Source: Candidatus Latescibacterota bacterium (GTDB lineage: Bacteria; Latescibacterota; UBA2968; GCA-2709665). Taken from it: a DNA stretch of 14,660 nucleotides. The position numbers and the translations under genes are program-made. Where the stretch lies: positions 1 to 14,660 of the forward strand of contig JASLMQ010000405.1 in assembly GCA_030746455.1 (NCBI GenBank), given 5' to 3'. Below, in pieces: positions 1 through 6,680 of this stretch. Position 1 is the first letter of the stretch. Every line of letters begins with the position of its first letter. The notes below the pieces were generated by a model, which was given only the letters and a program-made list of their open reading frames with translations, made no database searches and was not told the origin of the DNA.

Positions 1-1
1 C

Positions 2-1009
2 GGTGCAAGGAGGCGGGCGTGGAGAACCGCGCCTCTGGCAAGACTGTACCTTGTGTCGGGGGTGATCTTGCTGGCTATGGGACTGGGTTCGCAGGTGGCG
101 TGGGGAGAGACCCTGAAGGTCGGCGAGATCTCGCGTCCGCGATTCGCCTCGGGCGATGTCGACGGCGACGGCATACGGGAGCTGGTCATAGGGGGCCGGG
201 TCGGGCCGTTCCGGCCTGTCACCGATTCCCCCTCTTCCGGGCGGGGGCGCATTGAGGTCTACCGGCGAGAGGGCAGGCTGTTTGCGCCGATGGGGGCTGG
301 GCTCGATCTGAACCAGGTGGTCGATGTGGCGTGCGGCGATCTGGACGGCGATGGTACGTCCGAGGTGGCTGCGGTGGGAGGAGGACGCCTGGTGGTATTC
401 GCCTGGCAGGCCGGATCACTTGGTGTCCGGCACGCGGAGGCTCTGGACGGGGAGTGGAGCGACCGCGTGGCAGCAGGTGATGTCGACGGCGATGGCCGGG
501 ACGAGCTGATCGTCACGCTCTATGCCATCGGCGACGAGGCGGAGCTGGGACAGACCTCGGTGGTCCTGTACCGTCTGGAAGCCGGAAGGCTGCGGGGCCA
601 TGCTCAGCTCGATATCCCCATGCACGTAGGCGACCTCGCCATTGCGGGGCCGGGAGGAGCTAGCGGGATGGGACTGGTGCTGGAAGTCGGGGCCGGAGAC
701 GAGGGAGGCGAAGGGCGCGTGTACCGCTTTGCCGGTGGGCATTTCGTGAAGACCTGGGGTGCGCCGGTGACCCAGGAAGGAACTCGTGCCTTGACCGTCT
801 CCGGTCTGGGGAGCCTTGTCGCCTTCCTTCCGGTTGGGGGACCGCCGGTCATCTATGGACTGGAGGGGGGAAGTCTGTGGCTCAGGGGTAGCCTGGAGAG
901 CGCAGTCGGTGGTGGGCTGGTTCTGACAGAAGGACCCCAGGGCGCCACGGAGTTCGTCTCGGCGTCGGGGCGGAGCTCTCCGCTTCGGGCCTCGCCGCTG
1001 GCCTTCTGA
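2..1009 (+). CDS. Secreted FG-GAP/VCBS-repeat protein, 5' end cut by window edge
   Basis: This is probably an exported beta-propeller-type protein of unknown ligand. The sequence shows three calcium-binding FG-GAP/VCBS loops of the form GD(V/L)DGDG, at residues 34-40, 95-101 and 142-148 counted from the GTG at 53. Each is followed by the usual (D/S/R)E(L/V) strand. The frame is open from base 2. The residues before the GTG at 53 are arginine-rich and lead into a hydrophobic stretch (VSGVILLAMGLGSQVAWG). That reads as one signal peptide with its charged n-region, so the true start is probably left of the window, and GTG 53 is the fallback start. A strong AAGGAGG at 7-13 instead points to a GTG at 19 in another frame, whose product has neither signal peptide nor repeats. 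The C-terminal half is glycine-rich with no recognisable domain. Two hairpins and a new promoter follow the stop, so it is not clearly co-transcribed with the peptidase. Fold confidence is high; function is unknown. Confidence 0.8.
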   Translation, partial: GARRRAWRTAPLARLYLVSGVILLAMGLGSQVAWGETLKVGEISRPRFASGDVDGDGIRELVIGGRVGPFRPVTDSPSSGRGRIEVYRREGRLFAPMGAGLDLNQVVDVACGDLDGDGTSEVAAVGGGRLVVFAWQAGSLGVRHAEALDGEWSDRVAAGDVDGDGRDELIVTLYAIGDEAELGQTSVVLYRLEAGRLRGHAQLDIPMHVGDLAIAGPGGASGMGLVLEVGAGDEGGEGRVYRFAGGHFVKTWGAPVTQEGTRALTVSGLGSLVAFLPVGGPPVIYGLEGGSLWLRGSLESAVGGGLVLTEGPQGATEFVSASGRSSPLRASPLAF

Positions 1010-1010
1010 G

Positions 1011-1047
1011 CCGCCATTTCGGCGGTCCCATCCGGGCTGCGGCCCGG
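1011..1047 (+). terminator. Tandem GC-rich hairpins after the FG-GAP gene
   Basis: Two adjacent hairpins start one base after the TGA of the FG-GAP gene. The first has a 5-bp stem (CCGCC/GGCGG, 1011-1015 with 1021-1025). The second has a 6-bp stem (CCGGGC/GCCCGG, 1032-1037 with 1042-1047). Neither has a T-run, so they may be an imperfect terminator or an RNA 3'-end stabiliser. They sit directly before the next promoter. Confidence 0.4.
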
Positions 1048-1062
1048 TGTTCGCCATCTCTG

Positions 1063-1091
1063 TTGACTTTTGGTATCTCCCGATATATATT
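1063..1091 (+). promoter_or_regulatory. Sigma-70 promoter of the M23-bactofilin operon
   Basis: A -35 box TTGACT (1063-1068) and a -10 box TATATT (1086-1091) are separated by exactly 17 bp. Each matches the consensus at 5 of 6 positions. Transcription should begin near 1098. That lies downstream of the upstream in-frame GTG at 1047 and so supports the TTG start at 1134 for the peptidase. Confidence 0.75.
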
Positions 1092-1119
1092 GGCTTTGCG
1101 ATCGCGCTGGGATGCGAGT

Positions 1120-1125
1120 GGAGGA
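1120..1125 (+). promoter_or_regulatory. Shine-Dalgarno site that fixes the TTG start of the M23 gene
   Basis: GGAGGA lies 8 bases before TTG 1134. The alternative GTG at 1047 overlaps the arm of a hairpin and lies upstream of the predicted transcription start. Confidence 0.65.
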
Positions 1126-1133
1126 CGTTCAGG

Positions 1134-1964
1134 TTGCTGATACGGCGTCGCAGACAGCTTTCGGTGCTCATCATACCCGACGATGGATCCCGGACCCTGG
1201 AGTTCAAGGTCAGCTTCTGGCTCCTCAGGGGAATGGTGGGGGCCTTGGCGGTTCTGCTGGCGCTGGTTCTCGCCGGGGGGGTCTTCTACTGGGAGGCCAG
1301 GAGCTGGGAGCGCAGGGCGCTTACGCTCAAGGGTGCCAACGCGCTCCTTCAGGCCGAGGTCGACCGCGTGGACGAGCTCGCGGAGACGGTCGGCCACATC
1401 AAGCAGGTGGACCAGCAGCTGCGCGATATGCTTTCCGCAACTGGCGCGGCGATCGCCCCGTTCGCCTACGCCGTGTCTTTGGCCCCGCGCGTGGATGCAT
1501 CGGACGTCAAGGAGTCGCAGCGAATCGCAACAGTGCTGGGCGGGCGGACCGCGCAGCGGAGGCCGATGGACCCGCGTTGGATGCCGTCGATCTGGCCCGT
1601 TCCGCGATCCGTGGGCTGGGTAACTGCAGAATACGACGATCGTGAGGGCCTCCTGCCGAACCGGCATCTGGGCATCGATATCGCCGCGCCGGAGGGCACG
1701 ATCGTCGTGGCAACGGCTGACGGCAGCGTTGTCTACGCGGGACGGGACGAGACGCTGGGACTTCTCGTGGCGATTGATCATTTCGGGTGTTTCATGACCC
1801 GATACGGCCACAACTCTTCCCTGCTCGTGTCCGTCGGGGACGAGGTGCGTCGGGGGCAGCCGATCGGGCTTGTGGGCACCTCCGGACGCAGCAGTGGGCC
1901 GCATCTCCACTATGAGGTGCGTGAAGGGGGTCGAGCCGGGGACCCCAGAGAGTACCTGCCCTGA
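1134..1964 (+). CDS. Membrane-anchored M23 (LytM-type) peptidoglycan endopeptidase
   Basis: This is a zinc endopeptidase that should cut peptide cross-bridges of peptidoglycan in the periplasm. With the TTG start it has 276 residues. A short basic N-terminus (RRRR) and an IIPDDGS segment come first, typical of this subgroup. Next is one membrane helix (about 33-52), then a coiled coil (about 57-100), then the M23 domain (about 175-270). All active-site residues are present: H178 and D182 (HLGID), H226 (YGH), and H257 and H259 (HLH). The start was chosen because GGAGGA sits 8 bases upstream and the promoter at 1063-1091 would leave GTG 1047 untranscribed. A bactofilin follows 33 bases after the stop. 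This architecture and pairing resemble the LmdC-BacA pair of stalked alphaproteobacteria and the Csd-CcmA system of Helicobacter, where a bactofilin positions an M23 peptidase to set cell shape. That role is inferred here. Confidence 0.9.
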   Translation: MLIRRRRQLSVLIIPDDGSRTLEFKVSFWLLRGMVGALAVLLALVLAGGVFYWEARSWERRALTLKGANALLQAEVDRVDELAETVGHIKQVDQQLRDMLSATGAAIAPFAYAVSLAPRVDASDVKESQRIATVLGGRTAQRRPMDPRWMPSIWPVPRSVGWVTAEYDDREGLLPNRHLGIDIAAPEGTIVVATADGSVVYAGRDETLGLLVAIDHFGCFMTRYGHNSSLLVSVGDEVRRGQPIGLVGTSGRSSGPHLHYEVREGGRAGDPREYLP

Positions 1965-1997
1965 ATCGATTCTTATCCGAAGGCTCTGGTAACCACC

Positions 1998-2417
1998 ATG
2001 GGGATCACGAAACGCGGTGAGGGGAAGGTGGTCGTCAATACCGTCGTCGGGAAGGGCACGGTATTGGACGGCTACTTCGAAGTCCAGGAGGGGATTCGTG
2101 TCGACGGTACCCTGAGTGGCCGTTTGGCGGCGTCCGGGACGTTGGTGGTGGGTCCCGCCGGAGAGGTCAGGGCCGAGGTGGTCAAGGTGGGCGACGCCCT
2201 GATCGCCGGGCGGCTGGAGGGATCGCTTCAGGCGCGGAATCAGGTCAAGCTCGAATCGAGTGCGGTGCTGATCGGCGATGTGACCGCAAGGGTGCTGATC
2301 ATCGAAGAGGGAGCGGAATTCCGGGGATTCTGCGACGCCGGGGGCCCGACGGGTGGGGATGTGGCGGTGGTGCCGTCGGAACAGCAGCCGCAGGAGGCGA
2401 AGGAGGCCGTCGGATAG
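1998..2417 (+). CDS. Bactofilin (polymer-forming cytoskeletal protein)
   Basis: A 139-residue protein of the bactofilin family (PF04519, formerly DUF583). Such proteins polymerise without nucleotide into membrane-associated filaments that act as scaffolds. The core (about residues 12-112) is a run of short hydrophobic strands spaced by glycines, which would form the right-handed beta-helix (GKGTVLDGYF, VDGTLSGRL, IAGRLEGSL, LIGDVTARVLIIEEGAEFRG). The C-terminal tail (about 115-139) is rich in G, P, Q and E and is probably disordered. The ATG at 1998 gives the usual short N-terminus. Its Shine-Dalgarno (GAAGG, about 15 bases upstream) is weak, which suggests translation coupled to the upstream M23 gene. 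A strong hairpin terminator follows after 39 bases. The neighbour makes a role in localised wall remodelling or cell shape the likeliest function. Confidence 0.93.
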   Translation: MGITKRGEGKVVVNTVVGKGTVLDGYFEVQEGIRVDGTLSGRLAASGTLVVGPAGEVRAEVVKVGDALIAGRLEGSLQARNQVKLESSAVLIGDVTARVLIIEEGAEFRGFCDAGGPTGGDVAVVPSEQQPQEAKEAVG

Positions 2418-2456
2418 ATGGAGCCGGCTCCGGCCGGTTCTGGTTCGCGAAGCAGA

Positions 2457-2496
2457 AATGGGCTCGCCAACGGAAGCGTCCGCAGGCGAGCCCATT
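2457..2496. terminator. Bidirectional hairpin terminator between bactofilin and hflX
   Basis: A perfect 12-bp inverted repeat (AATGGGCTCGCC at 2457-2468 with its complement at 2485-2496) encloses a 16-base loop. The loop itself holds a 4-bp stem (CGGA/TCCG). The hairpin lies between two convergent genes, 39 bases after the bactofilin stop and 17 bases after the end of hflX. The AAT/ATT ends give each transcript a short U-rich end, so it can serve both strands. A long T-run is lacking. Confidence 0.75.
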
Positions 2497-2513
2497 CTCA
2501 TTCAGGGATTCAA

Positions 2514-3818
2514 CTATGCGCTCACCCGGTAGCGGCCCTCGGGAAGCAGCCTGTGGGCGTGGTGCCGGCTCAGGCTAACCTCCAGAATCACGTCGTTGGA
2601 CTCGTACCGGGTACTCAGGATCTCGCCGCAGTCGTAGATCTCCGACAGCAGCTTGCCCTCCGATTGGGGAATCCTGAGCGTCAGTACGGTTCGATCACCC
2701 TCGATTCTCTCGTATATTGCGTTCCTGAGGTCGTCCAATCCCTCTCCGGTGAGGGCAGAGATCCAGACGCTGCCGGGGTACTCCGATTCGTAGTAGGCGC
2801 GTCTGCCCGGATCCTGGAGGATGTCGACCTTGTTGAAGACTGTGAGCATCGGGTTCTCGGCGATGCCGAGGGACTCCAGCGTCTCGAAGACGGATCCGAT
2901 CTGCTCTTCGCAGGCGGGGTGGCTCGCGTCGACCACGTGGAGCAGGAGGTCCGAATCGACGGTTTCCTCTAACGTGCTTCTAAAGGACGCGACCAGGTGG
3001 TGGGGCAACTTCCGGATGAAGCCGACGGTGTCGGTGAGGAGCACCTCCCGATTGTAGCCCAGATAGACCCTTCGGGTCGTCGAATCGAGGGTGGCGAAGA
3101 GACGGTCTTCAACCAGCACATCGGCCCCGCTGAGTGCGTGCATCAGGGTGGACTTGCCCGCGTTCGTATAGCCCACGAGGGCCGTTCGGTAGGTGCTCGA
3201 CCGCTGCTTGCGCCCCACGGCGCGCTGTCGAGCGATCCTGTCCAGGGCCTTGGACAGGGTCCGGATTCGTAGCCGCAGTGCCCGACGATCGACCTCGAGC
3301 TGGGTCTCGCCCGGACCCCGCGTGCCGATTCCGCCGGTGGTGCCACCATGCCCCGCCTGCTGTCTGGACAGGTGGGTCCACTGGCGCGTCAGTCTGGGAA
3401 GCATGTAGTTCAGCTGGGCCAGTTCGACCTGGGTCTGGGCTTCCCGCGTCTTCGCTCTGCCCGCGAAGATGTCGAGGATCAGACGGCTTCGATCTACGAT
3501 CTTGCAGCCGATCTCCTCTTCCAGATTCCGAAGCTGGGCGGGGGACAGATCATCGTCGAAAATGACAACGTCGACCTTCTGCTCCTTCACCTGGAGGGCC
3601 AGCTCAGCGGCCTTGCCCTGCCCGATGAAGTAAGCCTGGTCGACGTTTTTCCGTGCCTGAGTCACGCGGCCCAGGACTACAGCGCCGGCCGTGTCGGCCA
3701 GCAGTTCGAGCTCGTCGAGTGTGTCCTTGGCCTCCTGGTGCGACACTTCGGGGAGAATCAGGCCGACCAGAATCGCGCGTTCACGTTCCTCCTCGGCCTC
3801 GACTTCGTGCTTTGCCAA
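2514..3818 (-). CDS. hflX: GTPase HflX (ribosome-associated)
   Basis: HflX is a GTPase that binds the large ribosomal subunit, splits stalled or hibernating ribosomes under stress and acts in the cytoplasm. The 434 residues match the family length. The N-terminal nucleotide-binding-like domain and helical linker span about 15-205 and include the family signature GGIGTRGPGETQLE (162-175). The G domain carries G1 GYTNAGKST (216-224), the G2 threonine region (LDSTTR), G3 DTVGF (263-267), G4 NKVD (329-332) and G5 SAL (354-356). The start is a TTG with GGAG 10 bases upstream. No earlier in-frame start is possible, because the TGA of the preceding UVR gene lies in the same frame only six codons upstream. 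It forms an operon with that gene and ends at the shared terminator. I see no missing motif. Confidence 0.97.
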   Translation of the reverse strand: MAKHEVEAEEERERAILVGLILPEVSHQEAKDTLDELELLADTAGAVVLGRVTQARKNVDQAYFIGQGKAAELALQVKEQKVDVVIFDDDLSPAQLRNLEEEIGCKIVDRSRLILDIFAGRAKTREAQTQVELAQLNYMLPRLTRQWTHLSRQQAGHGGTTGGIGTRGPGETQLEVDRRALRLRIRTLSKALDRIARQRAVGRKQRSSTYRTALVGYTNAGKSTLMHALSGADVLVEDRLFATLDSTTRRVYLGYNREVLLTDTVGFIRKLPHHLVASFRSTLEETVDSDLLLHVVDASHPACEEQIGSVFETLESLGIAENPMLTVFNKVDILQDPGRRAYYESEYPGSVWISALTGEGLDDLRNAIYERIEGDRTVLTLRIPQSEGKLLSEIYDCGEILSTRYESNDVILEVSLSRHHAHRLLPEGRYRVSA

Positions 3819-3833
3819 ACGTGTGGATCTCCA

Positions 3834-4580
3834 TCAGTTCTCGGAGATGGTGCGGAGTCTGTCCCGCAGCTCTGCGGCGCGTTCGAAGTCCTCGAGCCGA
3901 ACGGCCTCACTCAACTGGTCTCCGAGGTCCTGTGCCAGCGATCTGGGACGGTCCTTGCGGATCTCGTCGGCCCACTCCTTGAGGAAGGCGATCTCCTCGC
4001 TTTCGTCCAACAGGTCGGGCCGGTCGAAATCCTCGAAGAAGCTCTGGATTTCCTCGATTCCCGCCTCGATCTCCCTGAGGGCCCTGTCGAAGTTCTTGTC
4101 CTCGAGGGTCTGCAGTACCGCGGCACGCACGCGGTGCCCGATTACGAAGGGGCGGTACTGCTCCATGTTGAGGCGGTCCTCTTCCTCGGCTGCATGCTGT
4201 TTGACGAAGTCGAAGAGGTCCAGGTTGCGCTGCGCGTCATCCTGGGCCCGCTGGTATTCCCCGAGCTCGAGGTAGCTGATTCGCCGGTGGTAGTACTGCA
4301 GGGCTTCCATTTGCAGCGCCATGCAGTCCTCGGGATTCACCGTGAAGTCCTTGCTCTCACCTTCGGCTGCCTCTGCCTGGGCCCTATAGTAATGGAGCAG
4401 CGATTCGTATCCGTGAGGCTCCTTGCCGTCTGGACGCCCTTCCGTCTCCATCTGGAGAATGCCCATTTCAATGCGAAGCTGGATCTTCCCCCGGCTGTCG
4501 TCGCCGTCAATCCTTCGGACGCAGAGCTTCTCTGATTGGTAGGGCCAGTCGTTCAAGAGGGATTGGATATCCTGGATCAT
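3834..4580 (-). CDS. UVR-motif protein with TPR-like helical repeats
   Basis: A 248-residue soluble protein without signal peptide. The first 50 residues (IQDIQSLLNDWPY, then a GRPDG turn at 48-52) are a conserved-looking N-terminal block. The middle (about 85-185) is helical, with two TPR-like hairpins (ALQMEALQYYHRRISYLELGEY; HRVRAAVLQTLEDKNFDRAL). The C-terminus (about 220-245) is a UVR motif (LSEAVRLEDFERAAELRDRL), the helical-pair interaction module found in UvrB, UvrC and McsA. The rest of UvrB/UvrC is absent, so it is not a nuclease subunit. The ATG has GGAGG 9 bases upstream and a good promoter about 70 bases before that. It is the first gene of an operon with hflX (15 bases apart, same frame). 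The context suggests a role in translation stress or protein quality control; that is inference. Similar UVR proteins of unknown function occur in planctomycetes and related bacteria. Confidence 0.85.
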   Translation of the reverse strand: MIQDIQSLLNDWPYQSEKLCVRRIDGDDSRGKIQLRIEMGILQMETEGRPDGKEPHGYESLLHYYRAQAEAAEGESKDFTVNPEDCMALQMEALQYYHRRISYLELGEYQRAQDDAQRNLDLFDFVKQHAAEEEDRLNMEQYRPFVIGHRVRAAVLQTLEDKNFDRALREIEAGIEEIQSFFEDFDRPDLLDESEEIAFLKEWADEIRKDRPRSLAQDLGDQLSEAVRLEDFERAAELRDRLRTISEN

Positions 4581-4649
4581 CTACGGCGGCCTCCGAACGG
4601 GTTCGTCGAGTTATATGAGCCTGGCAAACGGGTCTCGAATCCTAGAATC

Positions 4650-4678
4650 AGTGTACGATAATGGCCCTTTGTTGTCAA
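4650..4678 (-). promoter_or_regulatory. Sigma-70 promoter of the UVR-hflX operon
   Basis: On the minus strand a consensus -35 box TTGACA (4673-4678) and a -10 box TACACT (4650-4655) are separated by 17 bp. The predicted RNA start is near 4643, leaving a leader of about 63 bases. The -35 box overlaps the TGA stop codon of the upstream C69 hydrolase gene. Confidence 0.7.
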
Positions 4679-6411
4679 GTATTTCGGGCAGTATGGCCGT
4701 CGCAAGGGTCTCCAGTATCATCCCGACAGGGTAACCCACTCACGCCCCGCCCCATCACCGGGATCTCAGGTACCTCGATGCGCGGCAACGACGGCGGCGC
4801 CGCCTCCGAATAGCTGTAGAGGTAGCGGAACATCAGGCAGTCCACCAGCTGGTCGTAGGCCCTATCGATGCGCTCCATGCACGCGCGGCAGTAGTCGGTG
4901 ACGAAGCGCTGTGCCGCCTCCTCGCCCTGGCGCTCGACAACCCGGCGGGCGGTGGTCTCGACCTCTTGCTGCAGGGCCCGGAAGCGTGCCTCAGCAGGCT
5001 GGAAGACGGCGCGCACGTCGGCGATGGCGTCCTGATATCGCAGGCAGGTCAGATCTTCGACGAGCTGAAACTTCCACTGTACCTGGTTTCGATCGACACG
5101 TGTGAAGTCGGGGAGGTCGCTCCAGGACGGCGGCACTTCGGTGACACCGGCGTAGATCGGCACCAGGCAGCTGGTGTAGCTCGGTCCGAGGGTGAACCAC
5201 ATGCAGCCCGCTATCGGTGCGGGCAGTCCCTCCCTCATCTGTGACACGTAGACATAGCCGCTGGCCTCGGTGCCGATGCAACGCTCCGGCTCGATGCCCA
5301 ACAGATCGAAAAGCTCGCGGTCGCCGAAGGGCCGCGCCAGTGGGCTCTTGCGGTCAGGCAGCTGGAAGGCGGGTTGCTCGGTCACGTCGAAGGGTGTGCC
5401 CTCGTAGCCGTTACGCAGAAGGGCTGCCAGGGACTCGACGTCGACAGCCTCGTCCGGCGCCACCGAGAAGGGGTACCGATCGTGCCCGGGGTCGCCGGTT
5501 ACCTGTAGACCCAGCGACGGAGCCGCGGCGCTCAAAGCCGCCCACTCCCGAAGCAGGTTGCCGCGACCGCCGGGCACGCCGTAGACCTCACGCCAGACGA
5601 ACTCATCTCCCGGGCGCCACAGCCCCAGATCCTCGGCCAAGTTGTGCAGGTTCGGCGAGGCCATGAATTCGTCCACACGTGCCACGTCAACGGCGCCGAT
5701 GCGGCTTCGGTTGGCGTTGCACGTCATCTCGCCGTCCGGAACACGCTGTGCGCACCACACGGCGCCGGGCCGGCCGCAACCCGGGGCCCAGTCGGGACCC
5801 GGCCCGAAGATCTCCATGATCCACGCCTCCCTGCCGTCCACGACCGGGATGGCACAGCCGGCCTCCGGGGCCCAGTAGTAGGTGAACCCGTGTTCCTCCG
5901 CCAAGGTGCCCATAAGGCGTATGGCGTCGCGGGCACTGGCGGCACGCAGCAGCCCGTTGGCGATCAGGGAGCTGGTCCAGTGGCTGCTGCAGGGGCTGAC
6001 CGTCCCGTGGCGGTTCACCAGCTCGGGCCGCATGCCCATGTACTCGATCCCGAGGCTCAGGCCGTGCTCGTTCATGCCCCCCGTGATGCTGTCGCCAAAG
6101 TGTCCGGCCGCCAGCAGGCAGCGGCACGTCGATTCCACTGACAGGTGGCCCACGCACGTGTTGCCGCGCTCGACCTGGTCTCGGTACTCGGACCACGTCG
6201 TCGGCGCAGGGGCGTCAAAGCAGCGCGGCACCCGGCCGAGATGCTGGCGTGCGGGCTGTGCGTAGACACGTCCCATCACGTTGCCGTCACATGACGTCGC
6301 CATCAGGACGGACCCGTCGCGGGTTGCCAACCTGCCTGCAAGGACTGTGGTACACGACTCGACGTACTGTTTCCGCTGCCGAGTCCTCCACCAGGACCGA
6401 TTCTGGCCCAT
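4675..6411 (-). CDS. Peptidase C69 (U34/PepD-type) Ntn hydrolase
   Basis: A 578-residue member of the C69 dipeptidase family, N-terminal-nucleophile hydrolases that activate themselves by exposing an internal cysteine. The likely nucleophile is Cys20 in SCTTVLAGRLATRDGS (19-34), preceded by a 19-residue propeptide that would be cleaved off. Other family segments follow in order: GGMNEHGLSLG (111-121), GREAWIMEIFG (193-203) and the stretch from VWCAQRVPDGE to NANRSRIG (218-239). The C-terminal part (about 470-555) is helical, as usual for the family's end domain. There is no export signal, so action in the cytoplasm on dipeptides or another small amide is likely. The ATG start has a GGGA-type Shine-Dalgarno. 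The stop overlaps the next operon's promoter. The gene upstream on the same strand encodes another hydrolase, but a repeat-filled 264-bp gap argues against tight co-transcription. The substrate cannot be read from the sequence. Confidence 0.85.
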   Translation of the reverse strand: MGQNRSWWRTRQRKQYVESCTTVLAGRLATRDGSVLMATSCDGNVMGRVYAQPARQHLGRVPRCFDAPAPTTWSEYRDQVERGNTCVGHLSVESTCRCLLAAGHFGDSITGGMNEHGLSLGIEYMGMRPELVNRHGTVSPCSSHWTSSLIANGLLRAASARDAIRLMGTLAEEHGFTYYWAPEAGCAIPVVDGREAWIMEIFGPGPDWAPGCGRPGAVWCAQRVPDGEMTCNANRSRIGAVDVARVDEFMASPNLHNLAEDLGLWRPGDEFVWREVYGVPGGRGNLLREWAALSAAAPSLGLQVTGDPGHDRYPFSVAPDEAVDVESLAALLRNGYEGTPFDVTEQPAFQLPDRKSPLARPFGDRELFDLLGIEPERCIGTEASGYVYVSQMREGLPAPIAGCMWFTLGPSYTSCLVPIYAGVTEVPPSWSDLPDFTRVDRNQVQWKFQLVEDLTCLRYQDAIADVRAVFQPAEARFRALQQEVETTARRVVERQGEEAAQRFVTDYCRACMERIDRAYDQLVDCLMFRYLYSYSEAAPPSLPRIEVPEIPVMGRGVSGLPCRDDTGDPCDGHTARNT

Positions 6412-6521
6412 CGTCCGATCCCTTCTCGTCTGAATCGTGCCGCTTTCCTCGTAGAGTGGGGTCTATCCGGGTGACAACCTTGGGATTGGTGATCCTCCTT
6501 CGCCACATCCTCCTTGGCTGC

Positions 6522-6552
6522 GTCCACATTCGCCAAGGCTTCGGTGGACAGG
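6522..6552. repeat. Short palindromic element (copy 1)
   Basis: An outer stem GTCCAC (6522-6527) pairs with GTGGAC (6544-6549), enclosing TTCGCCAAGGCTTCG, and CAGG-type sequence follows. The layout (C-rich arm, TTCGC, small stem, GCT-CGG, G-rich arm, CAGG) is the same as in the repeats at 12.4 and 13.3 kb. A second stem, CCTTGGC (6512-6518) with GCCAAGG (6532-6538), competes with it. Confidence 0.6.
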
Positions 6553-6597
6553 TTGCAGCTTCGGAGGACCTGAAGTGGCTTCGGAGGACTTCCTCGG
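6538..6597 (+). repeat. Three tandem 20-bp repeat units
   Basis: The 12-base core GCTTCGG(T/A)GGAC begins at 6538, 6558 and 6578, exactly 20 bases apart. The 8 bases after each core differ. The first unit overlaps the right arm of the palindromic element, which suggests that the array arose by slippage or copying of that arm. It is not in any credible gene. Confidence 0.7.
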
Positions 6598-6599
6598 TG

Positions 6600-6680
6600 A
6601 TTATTGATCGGTGATTGCTGATTGGACGGCCAAACCACAATCCGCAATCGCTGATCGCCGATCGACCATCACCAATCATC
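6600..6680. repeat. Degenerate ATTG/GATC-rich low-complexity repeat
   Basis: The stretch is made of variants of GATTG, GATCG and CAATC spaced 7-10 bases apart (for example GATCGGTGATTGCTGATTGG, with CAATC and GATCG variants further on). It can form several weak hairpins. Its right end runs into the stop codon (6676-6678) of the peptidase-acetyltransferase gene. Together with the two preceding entries it fills the 264-bp spacer 6412-6675, in which I see no gene. Confidence 0.5.

Noticed and set aside
416..1207. 263-codon minus-strand frame spanning the FG-GAP/M23 junction
   Set aside because: It covers the promoter and parts of two genes on the other strand; its composition is typical of a shadow frame.
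882..2501. 539-codon open frame on the minus strand opposite the M23 and bactofilin genes
   Set aside because: It is a high-GC shadow: composition rich in R, H, P and G, no recognisable motif, and it lies entirely opposite two clear genes.
3783..3834. Short frame starting at an ATG that overlaps the UVR stop (TGATG), product MEIHTFGKARSRGRGGT
   Set aside because: The overlap looks like coupling, but the frame is not that of hflX and closes after 17 codons inside it; I see no support for a leader peptide.
3348..4535. 395-codon open frame on the plus strand opposite hflX and the UVR gene
   Set aside because: It is antisense to two genes with unmistakable motifs, has no ribosome site and has no domain of its own.
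6538..6597. Three regularly spaced repeats as a possible CRISPR array
   Set aside because: The core is only 12 bases with 8-base fillers, with no unique spacers of about 30 bases and no cas genes nearby.
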